Below, in pieces: positions 34,011 to 46,330 of a stretch of DNA of 64,000 bases. The translations under genes were made by a program, and so were the position numbers. The stretch is from Drosophila persimilis (Eukaryota > Arthropoda > Insecta > Diptera > Drosophilidae), in assembly GCF_003286085.1 (NCBI RefSeq), contig NW_020825536.1, positions 1 through 64,000 of the forward strand, in the 5' to 3' direction. The notes below the pieces were generated by a model. The model ran no database searches and was not told the DNA's origin. It saw nothing but the letters and a program-made list of their open reading frames with translations. Position 1 is the first letter of the stretch, and every line of letters starts with the position of its first letter.

Positions 34011-34730
34011 AATGTCCAGAAATTTTCTCAGACCAGTTTTAATCGGGCTTTTAAGAATGTTGAAATCGGTAATGAAGATATCACTGCATTGTTTGATTCT
34101 GGCAGCGATATTTGTACCATGAGCGAGAAAGTCTACAGAAAGATTTTCCCAGTTGCGTTGAAAAACGATATAAAAGAATTGATCGGAATAGGAGGCAAGA
34201 AAATATATACGTTGGGTTCATTTAATGTTGTTACTAAGTTGGATGACGTTCCTTTGGAAATGTGTTTCCATGTAGTCCGTGACGATGATACCCTGTACGA
34301 AGGTGTAATTGGAAGTGATGTTCTTGATTTTGTCAGTGCAAGCATAGGGAAGAAAGGAGTTTTCTTTCATTCAATAAATGACATCCGTCAAGGGGAGGTT
34401 GAAGTTCCACCGGAAAAGGAGTATGTTAGCAGTAGTTTCACTAAAGGAAGCCGCAATCTAGAGTTCATTAAATATAGTGATACTCAAGTGAGCAGGCCTG
34501 CGGATTCAGGGAGCGCAATTGATGAATTGGAAAAGACGTTCCATCAGATACTGTCGAGCAATATTATTGAAGAGTTTTCACGAAGAATAGACCTGTCGCA
34601 TTTGAACCGTGAGGTGAGGTCAATAATAGCAGGATTGGTAGAAAATTATAAGCCCGTAAAACCAGAAAACAGCCCTGTTGAAATGAAGATAATATTGTCA
34701 GATGAAGTACCGGTCCGGTCAAAGACCTAG
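34011..34730 (+). pseudogene. Family C aspartic protease and linker
   Basis: Active site LFDSGSDICTMSE at about 34089-34125, protease C-terminus GVIGSDVLDF, then a linker to EVPVRSKT. A short duplication (CCGGTCCGGTC, about 34712) shifts the frame before RT. Confidence 0.83.
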
Positions 34731-35126
34731 ACGCCTACCTTACGTGGACAATGAGAAAGTCGATAAGCAGGTCAGGGATTGGTTAAAGGAGGGAATAATT
34801 CGCCATAGTGTTTCTGAATACTCGTCCCCTGTAGTGCTTGTCGCCAAGAAGGATGGCTCAAAAAGACTTTGTTGTGATTATAAAAAACTTAATGAAAAGA
34901 TAATTCGTGACAATTTTCCAATGGCGTTAATCGACGATGTTTTACTCAAGCTTCAGGATGGACGTGTTTTCACTACGTTGGACTTGTCTAATGGGTTTTT
35001 TCACGTGCCAGTACATGAGGATTCTCGTAAATATACCTCTTTTGTCACACAGAGTGGACAGTATGAATTTAATTATGTACCATTTGGGATGACTAACTCC
35101 CCTCCAGTATTTATGAGGTACATATA
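34702..35126 (+). pseudogene. Family C reverse transcriptase, left of family D
   Basis: RPRRLPYVDNEK, VVLVAKKDGSKRLCCDYKKLN, TTLDLSNGFFHVPV and YVPFGMTNSPPVFMRY. It is interrupted after GGTACATA by family D with a TATA duplication. The catalytic YMDD lies beyond it, at 40091. Confidence 0.87.
35123..35126. repeat. Left target-site duplication TATA of family D
   Basis: Matches 40042-40045 after the 3' LTR. The rejoined family C reading frame is continuous across it. Confidence 0.8.
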
Positions 35127-35415
35127 TGTAAAGGACAGTGTATCAAGCAGTTAACACTATCCCATCTAAATTAACATTTAAACTTAAGATACCATCGATA
35201 AGACCTAACCGATATAACCAGACTTAACCGATGTTTAAAAGACCTAGCCGATAAGGGGTTATCGATATGGGAGTCGGTTGTTGGAAGTAGAAGCAGAAAG
35301 TTGAACAAAAAGTCGGAAGAACAGAATCATTAATTGCACATCTTAAATCAAACGCTTTGTACTCTTTTTCGATCAAAACATTATTAATAAACGATACTTT
35401 AATATTAATCTTACA
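35127..35415 (+). repeat. Family D 5' LTR
   Basis: TGTAAAGGACAG to AATCTTACA, 289 bp, nearly identical to the 3' LTR (ACATTTAAAC versus ACATTTGAAC, AACGCTTTG versus AACACTTTG). It contains ATCGATAAG, CCGATA and TTATCGATAT motifs. Confidence 0.92.
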
Positions 35416-35417
35416 TT

Positions 35418-35430
35418 TGGGGGCTCGTCC
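35418..35430 (+). other. Primer-binding site of family D
   Basis: TGGGGGCTCGTCC, two bases after the LTR. The first 13 bases match the tRNA-Pro type site, then it diverges. Confidence 0.75.
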
Positions 35431-35820
35431 ACGTCGAATAAAGAGCTCAGAGTGTGTGAAAAAGAAAAACAGAAGAAAGCAGAAGCTGATGCAAGAAGAG
35501 GATTGTTGAAAAGTTGTTAAAGTTGTTGTTTGTAGCTACATGAAGTTGTAAAGTTGTTGTTGGTGGCTATAAACATTAAGTTGAACAATCAAAATTCTGT
35601 GAGCATAACAGTAGACACGGATTTTAATAAAAGATCAGTCGTTTAATTCGGTTGAAAAATTGTGAAATTCATTGTCGCGTCGCAGCGTCGCCTTGTCCGT
35701 GCGCAGTACATACATAAGCAGAAAAAACACGCACAGACACGTTGTGTGTGATACACACTTATAAACAGAAAAGACAAGCACTCGTCGGGTACACAGACAC
35801 AAGTCGAAAAGAGCCGCAAA
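35431..35820 (+). other. Family D leader
   Basis: Untranslated sequence between primer site and gag ATG, with no recognisable element. Confidence 0.75.
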
Positions 35821-38057
35821 ATGATGCAAACACCGCCGCCGTTGCACTGGAAAGAGAGAGAGAAGGAAGAAGCTGTACCAGGAACGTCGCGCCCGATTGC
35901 AAACGAGAGGGAAGATTTAGAAAATGCGGAAAAGAATACTGAGGACAAGATTGATCAAATGATAAAGTTGCTAAGTTTGAAAGTGCTTTGCGATGAGCAA
36001 CGAGAAATGAAGATCGCTCCAGATAATTTTACAAAAGTTGTGGAAAATCGGTTCCCATAGAAAAATGGTTTGAGATTTTCGAAAAAAATGCCGACGCATA
36101 TGAGCTTACTGAAAAGCAAAAGTATGTGCAGGCCAGAGGAAAAATGACCGGTGCAGCTAAGCTTTTCCTTGAAGCAGAATGCGTGTGCACCTATGAGGAA
36201 CTCAAGAACGTATTATTGGATGAATTCACATGTAGCTATAACAGTGCAGACATTCATAAGCTGCTGCAAGAAAGAAAGAGGAAGAGTAGTGAGTCGATGC
36301 ACGAGTACTTGCTGCAGATGAGAAAAATAGCAGCAGTCGGACATGTTGAAGACGCTGCTGTTATAAGCCATATTGTGAACGGTCTGGACATAAGAAAAGA
36401 GTATAAGTATGCCATGTATCGCTGTAAGACCTTCAGGGCCTTGAAAGAAGAGTTCGATATCTATGATCGTTTGAACATATTGGAGAAGAAGGGCAATAAC
36501 GAACAGCATAAGACGAGTTTCAAGCAGCAAAGTGGGCAAAGCGGTAAAAAAGAATATTGCTATAACTGTGGATCAGGAGAACACAAACGCAAAGACTGCA
36601 AAGCCGAAACGAAGTGTTTTAACTGCAATCAGAATGGTCACATTTCGCGTAACTGTCCTTATGAAGCTGATAAAGTTGATAAAGTTCGCGTCATTTTGGA
36701 TCGCAGTCGCATGAAAGAAATTCAAATAAACGGCATTGTAGTTGACTGTCTTGTGGATACAGGGTCAGATGTAACCATAATCAAAGAGAGTATGTTGAAG
36801 ACCATGAAAAACGTTAAACTTTTGAAGTGCACAACTATGTTGCGCGGTCTGGGTCAGATATCAACAAAGCCTGTTGGATACTTTAATGCAGAAGTTACCG
36901 TGGATAACTTGCAGACCCCACAGAAGTTTTTAGTAGTCCCCAGTAGCCAGATTGATTTCGACGCACTTTTGGGGCATGATTTCATTAAAAAGTTCCGTTT
37001 CGTCGCTGATATGCAAGGATACACGTTCTTGAAGCATGACGCAGATCCTGTGCCAACAGATGAGCATGCTCTTATATATAATGTAACTGAAGATTCATCC
37101 TTTGTAGCTCCACCGCAATATCGAAAAGACGTTGAACAGATGATAAGAAACAGTTACCAAATGCCCACAGAAGTTGCAAAGCAGTCTCCAATTCAACTAA
37201 AGATAGTTCCCGACGGAGTAATCAAGCCGTTTCATCACTCACCGAGTCGTTTATCGACAGACGAAGCCAGTGCCGTAAAGAAGCAAGTCGAAGAATGGAT
37301 CGAGCAAGGAATCGTACGCAAGTCGTCTTCAAATGTAGCGAGCAGAGTTGTCGTCGTGAAGAAAAAAGATGGTACACTTAGAGTTTGCGTAGACTACAGG
37401 AAGTTAAACAGCATGGTATTGCTGGACTGCTTCCCAGTCCCGATCATGGAGGAAGTCTTGGAAAAGCTGCAGTCGGCTAAGTGGTTTACCATAATGGACC
37501 TTGAAAACGGATTTTTCCATGTGCCTATGGAAGAGCAAAGCAAGTCGTATACGGCCTTCGTCACAAAGGAGGGATTATTCGAGTTTAATAAAGCGCCTTT
37601 CGGATTCAAGAACTCGCCAGCTGCGTTCATTCGGTTCGTAAGCTATATTTTTCAAGAATTAATCAACTCTGACATTATGCAGCTTTATATGGACGACATA
37701 ATTGTTTACGCCGCGTCGCCCGAGGTGTGCATGAGGAAGACGAAGTTGGTTCTGGAGACAGCTGCGAAGTTTGGCCTAAAGATCAAGTGGAAGAAATGTA
37801 GCTTCATGCAGCCACGCATTAGCTTTCTGGGCCATATCATTGAGGACGGGAGAATCTGGCCCGGCAAAGAGAAGACAGCAGCTGTCAGTCGGTTTGCTAC
37901 GCCCAAAGACATTAAAGCAGTTCAAGCATTTCTGGGACTCACAGGCTTTTTCAGAAAGTTCATCCCTGGCTATGCACAAGTTGCCCGGCCGCTCACGAAT
38001 CTACTCAGGAAGTTTTCAACATTGGCGAAGCAGAGCAACAGTCGCTACAAACCTTAA
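35821..38057 (+). pseudogene. Family D gag-protease-RT
   Basis: Gag starts at ATG 35821 and loses frame at about 36050 (GGTTCCCATAG; one extra base). It continues in the frame holding 36126-38057. Zinc knuckles CYNCGSGEHKRKDC (about 36559) and CFNCNQNGHISRNC (about 36616); protease VDTGSDVTIIKES (about 36753); RT with VVKKKDGTLRVCVDYRKLN (37354), TIMDLENGFFHVPM and YMDDIIVYAA (about 37687). The frame ends at 38057 after a 1-2-nt loss near 38015, just before RNase H. Confidence 0.87.
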
Positions 38058-39757
38058 AGAATCTGCTTGTAATCGCACCTGTATTACATTTATACTCACG
38101 AGAAGCGCCAACGGAACTCCACACGGATGCATCCAAAGAAGGTTTCGGAGCAGTTTTGTTGCAGCAGTTTGATGGCAATTTCCACCCGATTTACTATTGG
38201 AGTAAAAAGACTACACAAGCTGAGTCCAAACGTCACAGTTACTATTTGGAGGTCAAAGCTGCGTACCTCGCACTCAAGAAGTTTCGTCACTACCTGTTGG
38301 GGATCAAATTTGATCTTGCCACTGACTGTGCGGCGTTTAAGCAGACAACAACGAAAGCAGATATACCCAGAGAAGTTTCCCAGTGGATTCTGTATATGGA
38401 GGACTTTACATTCAAAGTAGTACACCGCCCAGGGGACAGAATGAGACACGTGGACTGTCTCAGTCGTTTTCCGCAGACATGCATGTTCGTGACGACGGAG
38501 CTAACAGCTCGGATAAAGAAAGCACAGCAGGATGACGATTTCATCAAAGCCACAGTTGAGATCCTGAAGCAGCACCCATATCAAGACTACAAGCTAAAAG
38601 GAGGTCTTCTCTTCAAATCTGTAAATGGCAATGACGTATTGGTGGTTCCAAGGCTGATGGAAAGGGAAATCATTCAAGGATCGCATGAAGTTGGTCATTT
38701 CTCCACAGCGAAGACAATGCACTCAGTTCAGCAGCAATACTGGATTCCGCACCTTGAACGGAAAGTAAATAAGTTGATTACTAATTGTATCAGTTGTATA
38801 ATTTTCAGCAAAAAGTTGGGCAAACAAGAAGGCTATCTTCATTGCATTGACAAGGGTGACACACCACTATACACGCTGCACGTTGATCATTTGGGACCAA
38901 TGGATGCGACAGCCAAGCAATACAAGTACATTTTTGCTGTGGTAGATGCATTCTCCAAGTTTGTGTGGCTGTTCCCAACTAAGTCAACCGGTCACGAAGA
39001 AGTTGTGATGAGGCTGAGAGATTGGTCATTTGTGTTTGGTTTTCTTAAGCGCATAGTCAGCGACAGAGGAGCAGCGTTTACATCCAACGCATTCAGCGAG
39101 TTTCTCAACGAGAACAAAGTCGAACATGTGTGTACAACGACAGGTGTGGCGAGAGGCAACGGTCAGATTGAGCGGGTGAACCGTTCAATTTTGGGTATCA
39201 TCGCAAAGCTCTCAGCTCAGGAGTCAACGAAGTGGTACAAGCATGTGCCAAAGGTTCAGATGGCGATTAATTCGCATGTGCATTCTACGTTGAAGTCGTC
39301 GCCATTCGAGGTCATGTTTGGGACAAAGATGCACAGACAAGCTGAAAGTCGACTATTGGAGGTTCTCAACGAGGAGTTGGTTACGCAGTTTAACAACGAG
39401 CGCCAAGAACTGCGTGACCAAGCGAAACAAAACATTGAGAAGGCGCAAGAGGTGTACAAGCGCAATTATGATAAAAAACGACGACCTGAGCACGGCTACA
39501 GACTAGGAGACATGGTCGCGATCAAGAGGACGCAGTTCGTCGCAGGACGCAAGTTGGCCAGCGAGTATCTAGGCCCATATGAAGTCACCAAGGTAAAGCG
39601 GAACGGTCGCTACGATGTCAGAAAGGTTGCTCAAGTCGAGGGGCCAAAAATCACCGCAACGAGCAGTGACAATATGAAGCTATGGCGTTTTTTCTCAGAG
39701 AACGAGGATATATTATCATCTGGGACAGATGAAGATGAGCAGGAGGGCCGAATGTAA
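38058..39757 (+). CDS. Family D RNase H and integrase
   Basis: The frame is open from the region after the 38015 frameshift. RNase H TDASKEGFGAVLLQQFDG (38124-38177), HYLLGIKFDLATDC and DRMRHVDCLSRF (about 38440). Integrase zinc region (HEVGHFSTAKTMHSV, CISC, 38688-38800), core D in LHVDHLGPM (about 38881), D in VSDRGAAFTS (about 39061), E in GQIERVN (about 39169), and GPYEVTKV near the C-terminus. It stops at 39757, inside the first LTR bases. Only the upstream frameshifts prevent a full polyprotein. Confidence 0.87.
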
Positions 39758-40041
39758 AGGACAGTGTATCAAGCAGTTAACACTATCCCATCTAAATTAA
39801 CATTTGAACTTAAGATACCATCGATAAGACCTAACCGATATAACCAGACTTAACCGATGTTTAAAAGACCTAGCCGATAAGGGGTTATCGATATGGGAGT
39901 CGGTTGTTGGAAGTAGAAGCAGAAAGTTGAACAAAAAGTCGGAAGAACAGAATCATTAATTGCACATCTTAAATCAAACACTTTGTACTCTTTTTCGATC
40001 AAAACATTATTAATAAACGATACTTTAATATTAATCTTACA
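39753..40041 (+). repeat. Family D 3' LTR
   Basis: 289 bp, same ends as the 5' LTR. Followed by TATA (40042-40045) and the resumption of family C RT. Confidence 0.92.
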
Positions 40042-40289
40042 TATATGCTGTTTTCAGACCATTGATAGATGACGGTATTTTGATTTTGTATATGGACGAT
40101 ATTATTATTCCATCAAAGGATGTGCATGAAGGACTTGAAAAATTAAAGAAGTTGTTGAGTATCGCAGAGATTTCAGGATTACGCATAAAATGGGAGAAAT
40201 CGCAAGTGTTACAGCGCAAGGTTAATTTTTTTTTAGAGAATTCAACGATAAGACCAATTCGGGTCGAATGATGAGTCAGGACGGCCGAA
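40042..40289 (+). pseudogene. Family C RT continuation with large 3' deletion
   Basis: RT resumes with LILYMDDIIIPSKDV (about 40085) and SGLRIKWEKSQVLQRK. After about 40270 the RNase H and integrase region (expected about 2 kb) is absent, and a short tail (GACGGCCGAATG) leads straight into the 3' LTR. The element is therefore defective. Confidence 0.82.
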
Positions 40290-40541
40290 TGTAGGGTTGG
40301 CAGCCCTTTAATGAGTATCGATCTATCGCTAGGGATAGTCAAGGGTAGAGGAAGATATATCGATAGTAAGTAAGAGTTCGACTGCAGAAGCGAGCAGACG
40401 TGCGAAAAGAACTATGCTAAGAAACCTATTTGTAACCATTTATTAAAATAAATATAATACAACGACGTGTGGCGTATATTTGATGGAGTTTCTGGAGCGG
40501 ATTCTTACTCACTTGTAGGGAGCCCACCAAGGATCCCTACA
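40290..40541 (+). repeat. Family C 3' LTR
   Basis: 252 bp, followed by TAAA (40542-40545), matching the flank before the first family C LTR at 28872. Confidence 0.92.
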
Positions 40542-41651
40542 TAAATGCACAGATAAAGGAATCTTGCCAGATGACAAGAAATATGACGTCATCAAAAACT
40601 ATCCAGTCCCACATGATGCGGACAGCGCTAGACGATTTATTGCATTTTGCAATTATTATAGACGTTTCATTAAAAACTTCGCCGACTATTCCCGGCACAT
40701 AACTAGATTATGTAAAAAGAATGTCCCCTTTGAGTGGTCAACTGAATGTCAAAATGCATTCCAATATTTAAAAGATAAACTTATGGAACCCACACTGTTA
40801 CAGTACCCAGATTTTCAGAAAGAATTTTGCATAATCACCGATGCTAGTAAACAAGCATGTGGAGCGGTTTTAACTCAAAACCATAACGGACTCCAACTCC
40901 CATTAGCATATGCATCACGTTCATTCACAAAAGGTGAAAGTAACAAAAGTACAACAGAACAGGAATTAGCAGCAATTCATTGGGCAATTACCCATTTTCG
41001 ACCATATATCTATGGTAAACACTTTACAGTAAAAACGGATCACAGACCACTAACATACCTATTTTCAATGGTCAATCCCAGCTCAAAACTCACACGCATG
41101 CGGCTCGAATTAGAAGAATACGTCTTTACAGTCGAGTATCTAAAGGGTAAAGATAATCATGTAGCAGATGCGTTATCAAGAATAACCATCACAGACCTGA
41201 AAAACATACAAAAAACGAATAAAGTCCTGAAAGTCACTACCAGGCAACAGAGTAGACAGAAATCCTGCGCAGGAAAAGAACATATAGAATTGCCTAGGCA
41301 ATCTCTAACAAAAGCTTCAAAGCCCAACGTATATGAAGTCATCAACAATGACGAAGTACGTAAAGTAGTGACCTTGCATGTAAATAATAATTTATGTTTT
41401 TTCAAACATGGAAAAAAAATTACTGCAAGATATGATGTTAGCGATTTGTATACTAATGGAACCCTTGACTTAGGTCAGTTTTTCCAAAGGCTTGAAACGC
41501 AAGCCGGTAAACAAAAAATCAGCCAACTCAAAGTGGCACCGTGGGAAAATATCTTTGAATACATTTCAATAGATAATTTTAAAAATATGGGCAATAAAAT
41601 ATTACGAACAATAAGAGTAGCGCTACTCAACCCGGTGACCCTAATTAAAAA
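40542..41651 (+). pseudogene. Family A RT thumb and RNase H of A3
   Basis: Family A pol resumes after family C (CACAGATAAAGGAATC) and encodes the RT C-terminus (ARRFIAFCNYYRRFIKNFADYS) and RNase H (IITDASKQACGAVL, TDHRPLTYLF, DNHVADALSR). It stays open through the stretch that is deleted at 5716, up to DINE-1 at 41652. Confidence 0.88.
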
Positions 41652-42770
41652 CGAGGGGGAACGTTGTGAGTTGCTGCGGACACCGCAACTCTACAGTTAT
41701 ACCCGATACTAAGTCAGTATGGCTCTCCTCCGGCAGCGCCGCTAATATTAAACGACACGACAAAGAGTGCGTGCGAGAGAGACAGAAAATCAGTCTGTGC
41801 GTGACGTCGGGCGCTGCGTAGCCAATGCAAATTGATTTGTTCCTTTTGGCTACAAAAATTATCTGATCTGATCCAGATTCAGCAATCTGATAGATATGGT
41901 CATTATCTATGATTCTGCGTTTTTAGTTTTCTCAAATCTGCAATATTGTGGATGCAACAGATTTTCGTCCTTTGTGGGGGCGGATGGGGGTGGGGCGAAA
42001 TTCTGAGATATACGTTTTATAGTGACATCTTAAAGGAGTGTGTGTACCAAATTTGGTTACTCTAGCCTTAATAGTCTCTGAGATTTGTGGTTGCCTCAGA
42101 TTTTCGTCCTTTGCGGGGGCGGAAGGGGGTGTGGCGAAATTTGGACAGGAAACGGTCAAGGTCCGATATCACAGGAGTGTGGATACCAAATTTGGTTGCT
42201 CTGGCTTTTATAGGTTCTGAGATCCTTGAACTCATATTTTGCAAATTGCAAAACCGACCATGAAACCTGTGTGTTAGAGTGAGACAGAGCGAGAAAGAGT
42301 GATATTGTTTTCGTGATTCTGGCTGTAATAATTATACGATCTGGTTCAGATTTTGCACTCTAGAAGATATAGTCATCTTCTACGATTCTGCGTTTTTAGT
42401 TTTCTCGTATCGTCGAAATTGTGGATGCCACAGATTTTCGCCCTTTGTGGGGGCGGAAGTGGGCGGGGCAAAGTTTTGAAATATTTTTGTAGCAGTGACA
42501 TATCACAGAAGTCTGGATCCAAAACATCGTTGCTCTAGCTCTTATAGTCTTTGAGCATTAGGCGCTGAAGGGGACGGACAGACGGACAGACGGACAGACG
42601 GACAGACGGACGGACGGACAGACAGACAGGGCTCAATCGACTCGGCTATTGATGCTGATCAAGAATATATATACTTTATAGGGTCGGAAACGATTCCTTC
42701 TGGACGTTACACACATCCACTTTTACCACAAATCTAATATACCCCAATACTCATTTTGAGTATCGGGTAT
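41652..42770 (-). mobile_element. DINE-1-type repeat, copy 4
   Basis: Reverse orientation, 1119 bp, cleanly inserted: CTAATTAAAAA on the left and AAAAATGAAAAAG on the right rejoin to the intact family A sequence seen at 5805-5830, without duplication or loss. Confidence 0.9.
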
Positions 42771-42891
42771 AAAAATGAAAAAGAAAAAGAAGCAATACTG
42801 TCTACATTACATGATGATCCCATACAAGGAGGACATACAGGCATAACAAAAACCTTGGCCAAGGTCAAAAGACATTATTTTTGGAAAGGTA
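42771..42891 (+). pseudogene. Family A integrase N-terminal piece of A3
   Basis: Encodes HDDPIQGGHTGITKTLAKVKRHYFWKG of the integrase zinc region, then is cut by family E after GGTA (42888-42891). Continues at 52845. Confidence 0.87.
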
Positions 42892-44974
42892 GAACATTTT
42901 TGAGAGCTTTTAATTTTGAGTTAATGCAGGTGAACAATGTGTACGTAAATGAACCAAATTCTGTAATTACAGAACAGATTAAATCGGAGTTTGCTGAAGT
43001 TTTTGAGCCTCGTTTAGGTTCATATACTAGGAATACGATATCGTTACTATTAAAAGAAGATGCAAAACCAATATTTTTCAAGCCTAGGTCAGTACCATTA
43101 GCATGGAAAGAAAAGATTGAAGTACAGTTACGAAAATTCATAGATGATGGAATTTTAGAGCAAGTTGTTAGTTCTGAATGGGCAACACCTTTGGTACCGA
43201 TTTTAAAACCAAACGGTGACATACGAATTTGTGGTGACTATAAGGTTACATTAAACCGGTCTTTAGTCGACGTAAAGTATCCACTACCTCGAATAGACGA
43301 CATTTTTGCAGCGCTTGAAGGGGGTACACTGTATTCAAAACTTGACCTGTCAAATGCTTACAATCAGCTAAATTTAGATGAGCAGTCTCAAAATTTGTGT
43401 ACTTGGAGCACACATATTGGACTATTGAAAGTTAAACGCTTACCATTTGGTATAAAAACTGCAGCAGCTATTTTTCAAAAAACAATGGAAGGGTTGTTTC
43501 AGGGTATGCGAGGAGTTGTGGTTTATCAAGATGACATAAAAGTTACAGGACGAGATCTTCAAGAACATATTTCAAACCTAAAAGCTGTACTTAGAAAACT
43601 GAAATCAGTTGGACTTAAATTAAATGACAAGAAATGTGAGTTCTTTAAATCCAAAATTTGTTACCTAGGATTTTCAATTGACAGGATAGGACTGAGCAAA
43701 AACAATGATAGAGTTGCGAGTGTATTGTTTGCACCGGCTCCGGAAAACGTATCACAGCTTAGAGCTTTCATAGGCATGGTAAATTATTATTCAAAGTTTA
43801 TCAATAACTTCGCTCAGATAATGAGTCCTTTATATGCATTATTAAAGAAAAATACAAAATTTAATTGGACACGCGAATGTCAGAGTGCATATGAAGAGGT
43901 AAAGAAAGAAGTAACTTCTGAACAAGTTTTAGTTCACTACAACCCAGATCAACCGTTAGTATTAACGACTGATGCTAGCAGTCATGCAGTTTCAGGTGTT
44001 TTATCACATAAATGCAATGAAGATATCAAACCAATAGCATTTGTATCAAGAGCATTATCCAAAAGCGAGCATAATTACAGTACAATTGAGAAAGAGGCCC
44101 TGGCTATAGTGTTTTGTGTGTGTAAATTAAGACAGTATCTTTTAGGAAACAAGTTCATCCTTCGAACAGATCACAAACCTTTACTAAGCATATTTGGAGA
44201 CCTGAAAGGACTTCCATTGATGGCCTCTGCACGAATGCAAAGATGGGCACTGACTTTGTCAGTTTTTCAATATACAGTTGAACACATAAAGGGGACCTTA
44301 AATATAGCAGATGGACTCTCAAGAATGCCTCAATGGGAAACGGCTGTACCAAACGAAGACTATAATTACATACATTTTATACAGTCCGAAAAGGTGTTCA
44401 AAATTAGCTTCAAAGAAATAGCTCGTGAAACACGACGTGACCCAATATTATCAAAAGTTTGTGAGGCAATTAACACTGGTTCGAAGACAAGATTAAATGG
44501 CAGCGAGTTTTCTGCCTACATCTCTAAAACAAATGAACTTTCAGTGGAATATGATTGTATCTTATGGGGACACAGAGTAGTAATTCCAACCAAACTGAGA
44601 CAAGCTATTTTAGCAGAATTTCATGCATCGCATTTGGGAATAGTAAAAACCAAAATGTTAGCACGTTCTTATGTGTGGTGGCCTTGCATAGATTCTGAAA
44701 TTGAGAAATTAATTCGAGATTGTATTCCTTGTCAGGAACTACAATCAAGTCCAGAAAAGAGTCTGTTAATACCGTGGAAATCCACAGGAAAGGCTTGGAG
44801 TCGAGTACACATAGACTTTGCAGGACCAATTAGAGGTTTTCATTTATTGGTTATTATAGATTCATATACAAAATGGGCAGAAGTATTCAAAACGAAGGAA
44901 ATAACTTCATTGTTTACTATCAACAAGCTTAGAGAAGTATTTTGTCGATATGGTTTACCAGACGTGTTAGTTAG
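42892..44974 (+). pseudogene. Family E (mag-like Ty3/gypsy) pol: RT, RNase H, integrase start
   Basis: Long open RT (ATPLVPILKPNGDIRICGDYK, LDLSNAYNQLNLD, RLPFGIKTAAAIFQ, VVYQDDIKVTG with YQDD in place of YxDD), RNase H (TTDASSHAVSGVLSH, TDHKPLLSIFG, NIADGLSRMP) and integrase (HASHLGIVKTKMLARSYVWW, CIPCQ, HIDFAGPI with the first catalytic D). It is broken by the BEL element after GTGTTAGTTAG. The 5' LTR, gag and protease are missing. Sequence style and the tiny LTR fit the mag lineage. Confidence 0.82.
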
Positions 44975-45290
44975 TGTTGCGTGACCTTCCATCCATGGCC
45001 ACAATTATTAGTTATAGATGGAATTATGAATTATGAAGTCTAGTGTAAGTTAGGCTAGGGCAAAGCGGGAGCGCAATAAAAGCTCGCTCTCTCGCTCTTG
45101 GCGAATTCGCCCCGCTTTGCCACCGTAGGATAGCTAGAGTAAGAGATTGAATTGTGAAGAAACTTTAGTTGCTCGCCAACCTTGAAATAGATCGAGCGTA
45201 TCAAGTTTTTCGCCCCGCCAAATAAATAATTTAAATTACAGCCACCCAAAGTTTTCGGTAACTGATTAGAAAAACTCTTCTAATTTTTCA
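44975..45290 (+). repeat. Family F 5' LTR
   Basis: TGTTGCGTGACC to AATTTTTCA, 316 bp. A TAAATAAATAA-type polyadenylation region is near 45222-45232. Confidence 0.9.
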
Positions 45291-45308
45291 TGGCGCCCCC
45301 GGGTGGAC
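45291..45308 (+). other. Putative primer-binding site of family F
   Basis: TGGCGCCCCCGGGTGGAC directly follows the LTR. Position and TGG start fit a tRNA primer site; I cannot name the tRNA with certainty. Confidence 0.6.
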
Positions 45309-46330
45309 TGTAAAGTGAATTATAGGCAACAAAAAACAAGTGACAGTGACACAAGAAATTGCAGTATACATATGCAAACATATTCGTTGCCCGCGTCGTG
45401 TGTGTGTGCAATCGGCAATCAATTTTTGTAAAATATCATCGCGTCGGTCGCGCCAACAATAATTTTTGTGCAATTCTGCTACCGCCGAGGGATGCCCTGC
45501 GAAAAAGACAGGAAAGTAGCAGTTGGATTCAAAAATCCAAAAGAGGAATCAGAGGTATTTGTGCAGAAAATTGAAGGCTGAGCTAAAGACATTCAGATCT
45601 TTCTTTGAGGTATCTTGTGCTGAATACATTGCACATCGCCTTCAATTCTAGGCACAGACGTATGATACATATATAGTAGAGCTTGATTGCATGCATTTTG
45701 TTATTAATTGCATAAATATAACTAAAAACATAAATACATACATACATATCGACCCAAACAGACATACATATGTGAACCGCTATTTGGACGCAACAGTTAT
45801 ACATATGTACATACATACATACATCTTTCGTTTACTGCAATCACTGTCAACGCCCCCCCCCCCCCCCCCCCCCCCCCATTTTATTTTGTTCTACCTTTCT
45901 CGTCGTTAGAACAAAGTTTGTTCGTTCGTTCACCCAAGCCACGGCGTATAGAAAATATCCACACATACATACAAGCAGCAGCACCGGTGCATTATTTCGT
46001 TTTCGCTTTCGCTTCTCCACTGCTGCTTGCGTTGTATTTGTTGGGAGAATTTTCGTTGCCGCTCTTGAGCTTAACGGTGCGCCAAGTGACGTGCTACCCT
46101 ACATCCAACGGGTATATTGTTTTCGGCTGTTACTTGCCAAGTGACGCGCTACCCTGTATCTAACGGGTATATTGTTTTCGGCTGTTACTTGCAACAACTC
46201 TTTCCCTTGATACCTCGTGCATCGACATTCAATTAAAATTCGTTTTCGATTATCGTTCTCGTTCAAAAATTTAAAATTAAAAAAAAAAAAAAATATTAAT
46301 AATAAATATATAAATAAAAACACAACCATT
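45309..46330 (+). other. Family F long leader with poly-C run and 57-bp repeat
   Basis: About 1 kb of untranslated leader. It includes an uninterrupted run of about 33 C (about 45853-45887), A/T tracts with CATACATA repeats, and a 57-bp unit (CCAAGTGACG... ending GGCTGTTACTTG) in two copies at about 46082-46194. Confidence 0.75.

Larger units (their letters stand above)
35127..40041 (+). mobile_element. Family D Ty3/gypsy element, full length, 4.9 kb
   Basis: Two 289-bp LTRs (35127-35415, 39753-40041), primer site, leader, gag and pol, flanked by TATA duplications inside family C RT. Gag has one visible frameshift and pol one. Domain order is gag, protease, RT, RNase H, integrase; no env. 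Confidence 0.9.

Noticed and set aside
46217..46330. Upstream extension of the BEL polyprotein
   Set aside because: The 38 extra codons are Lys/Asn-rich leader sequence, and the ATG at 46331 starts the gag-like protein.
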